Source: Planctomycetaceae bacterium
Lineage (GTDB): Bacteria > Planctomycetota > Planctomycetia > Gemmatales > Gemmataceae
Reading direction: 5' to 3'
Length of the DNA stretch: 64,000 nt
NCBI GenBank assembly: GCA_013823135.1
Contig: PNLP01000001.1
Coordinates: forward strand, 310,001 to 374,000
Made by a program: the position numbers and the translations under genes. Below the pieces are notes generated by a model. That model made no database searches. It was not told where the DNA came from and worked only from the letters and a program-made list of their open reading frames with translations. This document shows, piece after piece, positions 16,945 through 23,661 of this stretch (its first letter is position 1; every line of letters starts with the position of its first letter).

Positions 16945-17677
16945 TTGTGCCGTCATGCAGTGCCGATGCGACCAACACTCCGTCGGCCCCCGCTTCGCCG
17001 AGCCGGTCGATGTCGTCCCACGTTCGCACGCCGCCACCCGCAATCAACTCCACGTTGGGGAATTCGGAACGTAGGGCATGCAAGAGCGGCTCGGTCCCGC
17101 ACCCCGTGCCGGTCCCCACGCGGGCCAGATCGAGCACGATCAAGGTTCGGACTGCCAGCGAGACTGCCACACGTGCGATCCCGATCGCGTCCTGTTTGTC
17201 TTGAACCCCCCACTGCCTCCAATTTCCAATCAGTTCCCCGGCACGCATGTCGATCGAAAAACCGAGTACCTGTGGGCCGGGCGAGTATGCGAAGTCGCGG
17301 AGGAAGTCTGGGGTCCGGCACGTCTCGAAGCCAACCACCGGTCGCAGGTGTGGGGACGCGGGTAGGTCGAGGATGTCGTGCCGCGGCCCGAAACCGGCGT
17401 CGAGCCACACCGGGCCAGTGGATTCTGCGAGGAGGTTGCGGACCACAGGCGACAACTGCCCCCGTCCGGTGATTGCGTCGAGGTCGGCGACGTAGAGTTC
17501 GCTCACTCCGGTCGCCTGGAGCAGTGCGGCGGCAACTCCCAACGGGTCAGTGGCACGCGTGAGAGTGCTCACGATCGGTTGGTAGCCCTCTCTCCGGCCG
17601 GCGATTGCACGCACGACCACGCCACCCATCACGTCCATGACGGGAATCAGCCTGGGTTTCCGTCGTTCTGTGACCAT
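16922..17677 (-). CDS. HisA/HisF-related TIM-barrel protein (COG1411-like)
   Basis: A 251-residue beta/alpha barrel related to ProFAR isomerase (HisA). Visible features are IPVMDVMGGVVVRAIAGRR at the N-terminus, ELYVADLDAITGRG near residue 60, and two phosphate-binding loops, AGGGVRTWDD and GADGVLVASALHDG. It differs from true HisA in length and in its active-site surroundings. Such HisA-like proteins occur in methanogens, methylotrophs and planctomycetes alongside tetrahydromethanopterin/methanofuran one-carbon genes (general knowledge). No such neighbours are in this window. Divergent from rpsB. Confidence 0.78.
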   Translation of the reverse strand: MVTERRKPRLIPVMDVMGGVVVRAIAGRREGYQPIVSTLTRATDPLGVAAALLQATGVSELYVADLDAITGRGQLSPVVRNLLAESTGPVWLDAGFGPRHDILDLPASPHLRPVVGFETCRTPDFLRDFAYSPGPQVLGFSIDMRAGELIGNWRQWGVQDKQDAIGIARVAVSLAVRTLIVLDLARVGTGTGCGTEPLLHALRSEFPNVELIAGGGVRTWDDIDRLGEAGADGVLVASALHDGTITFPRSS

Positions 17678-17700
17678 TGGGCAAGAATCTCGGAGGTGGG

Positions 17701-17729
17701 TTGGCCGTTACGCGTTCAAAAGTTATACT
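17701..17729 (+). promoter_or_regulatory. Sigma-70-type promoter of the rpsB-tsf operon
   Basis: TTGGCC (17701-17706), a 17-base spacer and TATACT (17724-17729). This is close to consensus with optimal spacing. It predicts transcription from about 17736 and a leader of about 107 nt before rpsB. Confidence 0.72.
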
Positions 17730-17739
17730 ACCTGTCTTC

Positions 17740-17770
17740 GGCCCCAGAAACCGTGTTGGGGGCCTTTCTC
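17740..17770 (+). promoter_or_regulatory. Leader hairpin upstream of rpsB (attenuator-like)
   Basis: GGCCCC (17740-17745) can pair with GGGGCC (17759-17764), followed by TTTCTCTATTT. It sits directly after the predicted transcription start. It could be a weak intrinsic terminator or part of an S2-responsive leader; the sequence alone cannot tell. Confidence 0.5.
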
Positions 17771-17798
17771 TATTTGTAACCGGAGGGTTGGCCTCATT

Positions 17799-17855
17799 AT
17801 GCAAAAATTGCAAGTGAAGACCGAGTCCTCGAAGGAGGCGTTGTGGCACTCGTAG
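17799..17855 (+). CDS. Possible 18-residue upstream ORF overlapping the rpsB start
   Basis: ATG at 17799 follows GGAGGG (17782-17787) and encodes [18 protein letters not shown], stopping at 17855. That is 13 bases inside rpsB in a different frame. The overlap and the good ribosome-binding site suggest a translated leader coupled to rpsB. There is no homology evidence, so this is tentative. Confidence 0.35.
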   Translation: MQKLQVKTESSKEALWHS

Positions 17856-18727
17856 ACGTCAAAGTCCTGCTGGAAGCGGGCGTCCATTATGGCCACCGGG
17901 CCAGCAAGTGGAACCCGAAGATGCGGCCGTACATCTACGGCAAGCGGAACCTCATTCACATCATCGACCTCCGGGAAACCGTCCGCGGGTTGCTCCGTGC
18001 GTACAAGTACCTGGCGCAGGTCGTGTCTCGCGGTGGCCTTGTGATGTTCGTTGGCACCAAGCGTCAGGCGAAGGAAATCGTCGAACGCGAAGCGGGCCGG
18101 GCTGGCATGCCGTTCGTGAGCGAACGGTGGCTGGGCGGCACCCTGACGAACTACCGAACCATCCGCAACCGCCTCAAGCGGCTCCAAGAACTCGAAGCCA
18201 TGTGGCTCCCCGCCGGCAGCAACCCGGCCAAGGAAGACCTCAACACCTACATCGCCGGCCTGATGACCGAAGCCGGCAAGCTCGATCCGGCACTCGCGCC
18301 GGACACGTCCGACATCCGGACGCACTCCAAGAAGATGATCTCGACCCTGAGCCGTGAACTCCTCAAGATTCGGCGGAACCTCATGGGTATCCGCGACATG
18401 ATCAAGCTGCCAGATGCACTGGTCATCGTCGGGCCGAACAAGGAGCACATCGCGGTCAAGGAAGCGAAGCGGATGGGCGTGACCACGATCGCCCTCATCG
18501 ACACCGACAGCGACCCGGACCCCGTTGACCTGCCGATCCCGGGCAACGACGACAGCATCCGGTCGATCGAAGTCGTGATGGCGAAGCTCGCCGACGCCTG
18601 CCTCGACGGCCGCGCGTCGCTGCCGCCCGAACAGCAGGCGATGATCAAGCCGCGCGTCGTGGCCCCACGCAACCCACAAGCCGCACCGGTCGAGTCGAAC
18701 CCGACACCAGCACCGGCTGTCAGCTAA
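17843..18727 (+). CDS. rpsB: 30S ribosomal protein S2
   Basis: A 294-residue S2 protein, longer than the usual 230-260 because of a Pro/Ala-rich C-terminal tail (about residues 255-294). The N-terminus [20 protein letters not shown] with [20 protein letters not shown], the [13 protein letters not shown] block and the [20 protein letters not shown] block are diagnostic. S2 binds the 30S neck and helps recruit S1. GTG at 17843 has GAAGGAGG upstream. It leads the rpsB-tsf operon, driven by the promoter at 17701-17729. In many bacteria S2 represses its own operon through the leader; the hairpin here could do that (inference). Confidence 0.97.
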   Translation: MALVDVKVLLEAGVHYGHRASKWNPKMRPYIYGKRNLIHIIDLRETVRGLLRAYKYLAQVVSRGGLVMFVGTKRQAKEIVEREAGRAGMPFVSERWLGGTLTNYRTIRNRLKRLQELEAMWLPAGSNPAKEDLNTYIAGLMTEAGKLDPALAPDTSDIRTHSKKMISTLSRELLKIRRNLMGIRDMIKLPDALVIVGPNKEHIAVKEAKRMGVTTIALIDTDSDPDPVDLPIPGNDDSIRSIEVVMAKLADACLDGRASLPPEQQAMIKPRVVAPRNPQAAPVESNPTPAPAVS

Positions 18728-18732
18728 AGGAA

Positions 18733-18830
18733 GTTTCGAGTTTCGAGTTTAAGGTTTCGAGTTACGGAACCCGACTCTCGCACTGGTGCGGGGATTGATA
18801 ACTCGAAACTCGAAACTCGAAACTCGAAAC
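18733..18830. repeat. Inverted heptamer element between rpsB and tsf (element B)
   Basis: The left arm (18733-18763) is GTTTCGA, GTTTCGA, GTTTAAG, GTTTCGA, GTT. The right arm (18800-18830) is the inverse with four uninterrupted copies. The two 31-bp arms match at 28 positions around a 36-nt centre. The right arm ends just before the tsf ribosome-binding site (GGAGAG at 18832-18837), so a folded RNA would press against the tsf initiation region. Confidence 0.85.
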
Positions 18831-18840
18831 TGGAGAGATG

Positions 18841-19701
18841 ATGAGCACTGCCGTTACCCCGCAACTGATCAAGCAGCTTCGCGATCGCACCGATCAGCCG
18901 ATGGGCCTGTGCCAACAAGCTCTGAAACAGAGCGACGGTGACATGGATAAGGCCATCGCTTGGCTGCAGCAGCAGAACTCGAAGATGGGCGTGAAGCGGG
19001 AAGCGAACGAAACCGCCGAGGGTCGGATTGGCGTGTTCGTCGATAACGCCGCGAAGGTTGCCGCAATCGTCGAGATGCGATGCGAAAGCGCTCCCTCGGC
19101 CAAGAGCGACCAGTTCATCAGCCTGGCTACCGACGTGGCCAAGCACGTTGCCAGCAGCAAGGCAGCCGATGTGGCCGCCACGCTCACGGAGCCGTTCGCA
19201 GGGAAGGGGACCGTTCTCGACCGGATCAATGACACGGTCGGCGTGATCCGCGAGAAGATGATTCTCCATAAGTTCCAGCGGCTCGCTGGCGGCGTTTACG
19301 GCAGCTACGTTCACCACGACGGCACCGTCGGCGTGATCGTGGAGTGCAAGGGCACAGCCGGTAACGACGAAGTGATTCGCGACGTGGCGGCCCACATCGC
19401 GGCACTGAACCCGCCTTACGCGACCATCGCTGACGTGCCGGCCGACGTGATCGAAAAGGAAAAGGGTTTGGTGAAGGCCGACATGGACGCTGATCCGAAG
19501 AACGTTGGCAAGCCCGCGAATATCCTCGAGAAAATCTCCGAGGGCAAATTGCGGACGAAGCTGGCCGAGATCGTGCTGAGCGAACAGCAAGTTGCCAACG
19601 AGATGAAGTACCCGAAGACAACCGTCGGCGCAGCCCTCAAGAAGGCCGGCTTGGAGCCCGTGAAGTTCGTCCGATACAAGGTCGGCGCCGTGGCTCTCTG
19701 A
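18841..19701 (+). CDS. tsf: Translation elongation factor Ts
   Basis: A 286-residue EF-Ts that recycles EF-Tu by releasing GDP. Residues 1-55 are the UBA-like N-terminal domain (ITPQL-type start, here VTPQLIKQLRDRTDQPMGLC, then AIAWLQQQNSKMGVKREANE). Two dimerisation/core domains follow, with the conserved GRIGVFVDNAAKVAAIVEM stretch and VASSKAADV. Two ATG codons are adjacent (18838, 18841); the second fits the GGAGAG spacing. Second gene of the rpsB operon, separated from rpsB by heptamer element B. Confidence 0.97.
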   Translation: MSTAVTPQLIKQLRDRTDQPMGLCQQALKQSDGDMDKAIAWLQQQNSKMGVKREANETAEGRIGVFVDNAAKVAAIVEMRCESAPSAKSDQFISLATDVAKHVASSKAADVAATLTEPFAGKGTVLDRINDTVGVIREKMILHKFQRLAGGVYGSYVHHDGTVGVIVECKGTAGNDEVIRDVAAHIAALNPPYATIADVPADVIEKEKGLVKADMDADPKNVGKPANILEKISEGKLRTKLAEIVLSEQQVANEMKYPKTTVGAALKKAGLEPVKFVRYKVGAVAL

Positions 19702-19710
19702 CAATATTCT

Positions 19711-19764
19711 CGTTTAGCCGCGACCGAAGTGAGCGGGTACGCTCCCTTCAGTCGCGGCTAAACG
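19711..19764. repeat. GTTTAGCCGCGA-type inverted repeat between tsf and rpsT
   Basis: Two arms of about 24 bp, CGTTTAGCCGCGACCGAAG... and its near-perfect inverse ending GTCGCGGCTAAACG, around a short centre. It starts 9 bases after the tsf stop. A partial arm recurs at 4248-4272, and the terminal GCTAAAC recurs at 34051-34078. It may attenuate transcription between tsf and rpsT. No U-tract follows, so it is not a standard terminator. Confidence 0.72.
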
Positions 19765-19803
19765 ACCAAACCTAGAAATCATCACACACAACGAGAATTC
19801 GAG

Positions 19804-20097
19804 ATGCCACACACACCGAGCGCCTGGAAACGGCTCCGCAAGACCGAGAAACGGCGCAAGCAGAACCGCACTGCTGCCAAGAAGATCAAGCTCCAACGAC
19901 GTGCGTCCGACGTGGCCATCAAGGCCGGGGACGCAGCCAAGACCGCGACCGAGTACACCGCCACACAGGCGATGCTCGACCGATCTGCCGCGAAGGGCTA
20001 CATTCACCCGAACAAGGCCGCACGGCTGAAGTCGCGGTTGGTGAAGCGCCTGCGAGCCGCCGCTGCGGCTCCGGCCAAGACCGACGCGAAGAAGTGA
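19804..20097 (+). CDS. rpsT: 30S ribosomal protein S20
   Basis: A 97-residue highly basic helical protein, typical of S20. It has the SAWKRLRKTEKRRKQNRTAA N-terminus and the GYIHPNKAARLKSRLVKRL C-terminal block. It binds 16S rRNA in the body of the small subunit. ATG at 19804 follows a GAG-rich stretch. It lies 102 bp after tsf on the same strand, with the GTTTAGCC hairpin between, so it may be co-transcribed or separately started. A small Ala/Pro tail precedes the stop. It converges on purB across heptamer element C. Confidence 0.95.
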   Translation: MPHTPSAWKRLRKTEKRRKQNRTAAKKIKLQRRASDVAIKAGDAAKTATEYTATQAMLDRSAAKGYIHPNKAARLKSRLVKRLRAAAAAPAKTDAKK

Positions 20098-20102
20098 CTC
20101 AG

Positions 20103-20187
20103 ATTTCAGATTGCAGATTTGTGATTGACGATTGGAAAGGCAGTTCCTGGTTTCTCAATCGTCAATCACAAATCTGCAATCTGAAAT
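20103..20187. repeat. Perfect inverted heptamer element between rpsT and purB (element C)
   Basis: Two exact 32-bp inverted arms (20103-20134 and 20156-20187) around a 21-nt loop. Each arm is read as 7-base words TCAGATT, GCAGATT, TGTGATT, GACGATT; one more TCAGATT precedes the left arm. It fills the whole gap between the convergent stop codons of rpsT (20097) and purB (20189), so it would fold in both transcripts. Confidence 0.9.
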
Positions 20188-20188
20188 G

Positions 20189-21649
20189 TTAGACGTGCAA
20201 TTCCGCCTTCATCCCCAGAACGCTCGCATATCGCTTCCGCACACCTGCAACGTGTTCCGCCAGAAACTCCGTCACCTGTTCGGGTGATCGCCCAACGAAT
20301 TCCTTCGCACCTTGTGAAGTGATTGCCGTGAAGTCGATGCCGGTTAGCTTGGATTTCAAGCGATCGAGCAGCTCTGAGGTAGTGCCGGTCCCGGCCTTCA
20401 CCCTTGCAGTGACCGCGTGGCTTTCCAAACGCACCACTTCGTGAACCTCTTGCCGGTCGCCACCTGCCTGCACGGCGGCCATCATCAGGTTTTCGGTAAT
20501 CATGTACGGCAAATACTCGCGCACGTTCTTGGCGATCACCTCGCGGTTCACAACCAAACCGTTGGCGAGGTTCAGTGAGATACGCAGGATCGCATCCGCT
20601 GCGAGGAAGGCTTGCGGGATGTAGAGCCGACGGCACGCACTGTCGTCGAGTGTGCGCTCGAACCACTGCGTCGCGGTGGTGTCGGCGGCCATCGCGGGAA
20701 GTCCCATGATGTACCGTGAGAGCGAGCACATCCGTTCCGCACGCATCGGGTTTCGCTTGTACGCCATTGCGCTCGACCCGACCTGATCCGCCTCGAACGG
20801 CTCGTCGATCTCCTGACGGTGGGCGAGCAGTCGCAGGTCGCTGCCCCACTTGTGGAGCGTCTGGGCGAGCCCGCCGAGGGCGTCGAGGATCTGCGAGTCG
20901 AGTTTCCGGGTGTAGGTCTGGCCGCAGACCGGAACCACGCGCGTGAACCCGGCTTTCTTTGCGACCAGTCGATCGAGTTGTTTCACTTTCTCGTGATCGC
21001 CACGGAACAGTGCGAGGAAGCTGGCCTGAGTACCGGTCGTTCCCTTCGCACCGCGGAACGGCAACTCATCGCGGCGTCGTTCGAGCTCTTGCAGATCGAG
21101 CACGAGATCGAACAGCCAGAGCGTCGCTCGCTTTCCGACTGTGGTGAGTTGGGCGGGCTGGAAGTGTGTGAACCCGAGCGTCGGCTCGTCCTTCCACGTT
21201 TCGGCGAAGCGGCCGAGAGCGTCGATCGTGGCCGCGAGTGTTTCGCACAACTGGGTCAGACCCTCACGCATCAGGATGAGGTCCGCGTTGTCTGTGACGT
21301 AGCACGACGTGGCCCCGAGGTGGATGATGTCGCGAGCCTTCGGCGCCACTTCCGCAAGCGTCTCCACGTGAGCCATCACGTCATGGCGTTTCTTCTTCTC
21401 CCACACCGCAGCGCGGGCGAGGTCGATATCGTCGAGGTGTGCGCCGATCTCTGCGATTTGCTCCGGGCGGATGCGGGGCGTGACGCCGTCGTCGCCGGTC
21501 ATGCCGATTTCAGCTTCCGCTTCGGCGAGCCAGAGCCAGAGTTGCCGCCAGGTGCGGAACTTCCGAAGTGGCCCCCAGCGCTCGCTCATCGCCCTGGAGG
21601 CGTAGCGGCCGATCAGGGGATTGTCGTAAACATCGTGCGGAGTCGTCAT
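20189..21649 (-). CDS. purB: Adenylosuccinate lyase
   Basis: PurB catalyses two fumarate-releasing steps: SAICAR to AICAR in purine synthesis, and adenylosuccinate to AMP. The 486-residue product carries the fumarase/aspartase superfamily signature GSSAMAYKRNP (residues 291-301), the catalytic-His segment LGFTHFQPAQ (158-167) and HLGATSCYVTDNADL (110-124). It resembles the longer eukaryote-like branch. ATG at 21649 matches the family start, while the frame extends 87 bases upstream without homology. Homotetramer in the cytoplasm by family. Divergent from a small exported protein; its 3' end abuts element C. Confidence 0.95.
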   Translation of the reverse strand: MTTPHDVYDNPLIGRYASRAMSERWGPLRKFRTWRQLWLWLAEAEAEIGMTGDDGVTPRIRPEQIAEIGAHLDDIDLARAAVWEKKKRHDVMAHVETLAEVAPKARDIIHLGATSCYVTDNADLILMREGLTQLCETLAATIDALGRFAETWKDEPTLGFTHFQPAQLTTVGKRATLWLFDLVLDLQELERRRDELPFRGAKGTTGTQASFLALFRGDHEKVKQLDRLVAKKAGFTRVVPVCGQTYTRKLDSQILDALGGLAQTLHKWGSDLRLLAHRQEIDEPFEADQVGSSAMAYKRNPMRAERMCSLSRYIMGLPAMAADTTATQWFERTLDDSACRRLYIPQAFLAADAILRISLNLANGLVVNREVIAKNVREYLPYMITENLMMAAVQAGGDRQEVHEVVRLESHAVTARVKAGTGTTSELLDRLKSKLTGIDFTAITSQGAKEFVGRSPEQVTEFLAEHVAGVRKRYASVLGMKAELHV

Positions 21650-21869
21650 AACTTGAATGTTTTTCGTGATTCGGAAGCAGGAGGAACGGAGAACAACCCC
21701 CGCCCCGTCGCGAGCGCTCCGGTTTCGCCAGGCCACACAGGGCGGCGATCATTTTACGTTTTGTGTCGCAGACGGACCGCCAGTGCCGCTCGCGTTCGTG
21801 TTCTTAGCGCAGAATCATCTGACAGGAAGTCGGCCGCGCGGGTCGGCTGTCGCAAAGGAGTGACGACAC

Positions 21870-22181
21870 ATGCTCAAGAAATGGCTGCCGCGGTTCGGGT
21901 TCGCGGTTCTCGCAATTGCTCTGTGGTCCGGTTCAGCGAGCACCGCCTCCGCGGCTGACGATCCCACGTTGCCACGGTTCTTCTACTACCCGTACTACTA
22001 CTACCCACACAGTTACTGGCCGCAAAACAGCCCGCAGTGGCCGGAACAGAAGGGGCAACCCTACGTGCGCCCACCCGCGTACCAGGCGTACCCCGCGTTC
22101 AAGGAACCGGGCTGGCGTTATGAACTGTGGACCCCGATGAAGTATTACCGCGGGAACCACTTCTGGCTGGATCAGTTCTAA
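21870..22181 (+). CDS. Small exported Tyr/Pro-rich protein (unknown function)
   Basis: A 103-residue protein with a clear signal peptide (residues 1-28, KKWLPRFGFAVLAIALWSG, ending ASAADD). The mature part is short and rich in Tyr, Pro and Trp (FFYYPYYYYPHSYWPQN) and ends in YYRGNHFWLDQF. ATG follows AAGGAG at a good distance. No enzymatic motif is present. The composition suggests a surface or cell-envelope protein. Its stop codon is 11 bases before heptamer element D. Confidence 0.78.
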   Translation: MLKKWLPRFGFAVLAIALWSGSASTASAADDPTLPRFFYYPYYYYPHSYWPQNSPQWPEQKGQPYVRPPAYQAYPAFKEPGWRYELWTPMKYYRGNHFWLDQF

Positions 22182-22192
22182 GCGGAAAGTGT

Positions 22193-22277
22193 GAGTGGTT
22201 AGTGTGAGTGTGACTGAAAACCAGACGCCGCTTGGGTCTTGGATTTTCACTCACACTCACACTCACACTAACCACTC
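22193..22277. repeat. Inverted short-word element in a convergent gap (element D)
   Basis: Exact 21-bp inverted arms (22193-22213 and 22257-22277), sequence GAGTGGTTAGTGTGAGTGTG plus A. They are extended by further GTGTGA words and a shared TGAAAA boundary facing the centre. Here the repeated word is closer to 6 than 7 bases. It fills the gap between the stop codons of two convergent genes (22181 and 22278). Confidence 0.82.
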
Positions 22278-22721
22278 TTAGTGCGAATGCACCTTCTTGA
22301 AGTGCTCGGCAACGCGCTCCATCATCACGTGCCAGCCGCAGTCGTGGCAGGGCGGGGCGGTGGGGTAACACTTCACGCAATACAGCGGTCCACCGTGCAA
22401 GAACTGACGGTAGCGTTCCCGGTCGCCTGGAGGAGACGCTTCAAGGCTCAGAGGGAAGCTGACTGAGGTCTTGCACTTGTCGCAAGGGCGGGTGGTGTTG
22501 GACCCGATCACGGGTTCAAAGTGATCGTGTATCCCCTTATCCACAACGCCTGTACCCGTGCATAGCGGGCAAGTCATGCCGAACTGGGCGAGGATTGCCT
22601 TTCGGATGAACTCGCTCTTGTTGGGGAGTTTGTCGAGAAAATCCGCCAGTTCGTCTTCAACCTTAAACGCGACGATCTGTTTCTTCTGCGGCTTCTTGTC
22701 TTTGTCTATCTTCCGCGTCAT
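22278..22721 (-). CDS. Ribbon-helix-helix protein with four CxxC zinc motifs
   Basis: A 147-residue protein. Residues 13-48 form a ribbon-helix-helix DNA-binding motif (KKQIVAFKVEDELADFLDKL then NKSEFIRKAIL). They are followed by CPLC (51-54), CDKC (80-83), CVKC (115-118) and CHDC (125-128), which suggests two zinc ribbons, and a His-rich tail. An RHH domain normally dimerises on operator DNA; the added zinc part may sense metal or bind a partner (inference). ATG at 22721 is chosen because the upstream extension has no protein-like character. Upstream lie a leftward promoter candidate and direct repeats that could be operators. Confidence 0.75.
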   Translation of the reverse strand: MTRKIDKDKKPQKKQIVAFKVEDELADFLDKLPNKSEFIRKAILAQFGMTCPLCTGTGVVDKGIHDHFEPVIGSNTTRPCDKCKTSVSFPLSLEASPPGDRERYRQFLHGGPLYCVKCYPTAPPCHDCGWHVMMERVAEHFKKVHSH

Positions 22722-23118
22722 GTTCGATTCCAGGGCAGTGCACGGTGTTGATACATCGTAGTTCCCCGAGCGACCGGTCGCAAGCGCAACGCTTCGCCCG
22801 ATAATAAAACGGGCGTACACTATTTTCCAGGGGTGTGTTTGGCGGTTTTGTGTGGAATGAATTGCAGTGGCACATCGCAAACGATTTGGGTGTCGCGTGA
22901 TGCGGCGATCTGATTTATTCTGATATTCTTTCTTCCAGACAGATCTTCGCTTCCAGAACGGTTCCACGGATGGGTGGGAGTTTTGCGTGGAATCGATGAG
23001 AAGCACACATACGCTTGCCTACCAGCAAGCGTTGACTTCGGAAACCAGTGGCATTCCCCATTGAAACGACGCGACCCGGCCATTGTGGGGCCGGGTCGTG
23101 CCATGGCTCAGCGTGGGG
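22722..23118. promoter_or_regulatory. 397-bp regulatory-looking region upstream of the RHH gene
   Basis: No gene is evident. Reading leftward, TGGAAA and TATTAT are spaced by 17 bases (about 22829-22801) and could be the RHH promoter. The -10 lies inside a hairpin CGCCCG-loop-CGGGCG (22795-22815). Two imperfect direct copies of a segment ending TTTTG(T/C)GTGGAAT occur at 22824-22862 and 22962-22998, and TTCCA is repeated several times. This could be operator DNA for the RHH protein. Confidence 0.4.
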
Positions 23119-23424
23119 TCACTTCTTGCCGCCCAGCTTCACCTTGACCTCGGTCACGGTGTCCTTGTCGGTGGTGATGTCGAGCTTCGTTTTGCCTTCC
23201 TTCGCCTTGGAGAGCACCTTGACCTCGGCTTCCTTGGCGTTGCCGTCCTTGTCGAGGATCGAAACCTTCGTCTTGTCGGTCACCTTGTAGGTGTTTTCCT
23301 TGTCGCCTTCCTTGACGGTCAGGGTCTTCTTCTCACCGTCGAACTTGACGAAGATCGCTTCGACAGCGAACGTAACGCCGGCCAGGAACAGCACGCAAAC
23401 CGCGGACAGCACAAACTTACGCAC
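23119..23424 (-). CDS. Small exported lysine-rich protein (unknown function)
   Basis: A 101-residue protein with an N-terminal signal peptide (VRKFVLSAVCVLFLAGVTFA). The mature domain is Lys/Asp/Thr-rich and probably beta-stranded, with GEKKTLTVKEGDKENTYKVT and DTVTEVKVKLGGKK. GTG at 23424 is preceded by GGAG-like bases; the frame extends 15 codons upstream but that would bury the signal. No known domain is recognised. Similar short repeats of charged beta-strands occur in exported proteins of planctomycetes. Confidence 0.72.
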   Translation of the reverse strand: MRKFVLSAVCVLFLAGVTFAVEAIFVKFDGEKKTLTVKEGDKENTYKVTDKTKVSILDKDGNAKEAEVKVLSKAKEGKTKLDITTDKDTVTEVKVKLGGKK

Positions 23425-23661
23425 GGGAGATACTCCAAATGTGGGGGGCTTCACTTGCCGAACTGGCACACTGCCAGCCGGATCGTGATCGGCATGAGCC
23501 TGGGATCGCGCTATTCAACTCGCTGCTTGGTGCCCGGTCAAGTCATTCGCACGAAATTCATGAACTCTCTGGCCAGCCCAACCGCTGCGAGCGGCGCGAA
23601 GGTATGTTAAGATCAACCCACTGGCATCATCATAGTTCTGCGTCCCGACGGGTAATTTTCC

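Noticed and set aside
17723..18679. Long frame antisense to rpsB (and a similar one antisense to tsf at 18724-19704)
   Set aside because: rpsB and tsf are unambiguous; the antisense frames are a side effect of codon bias.
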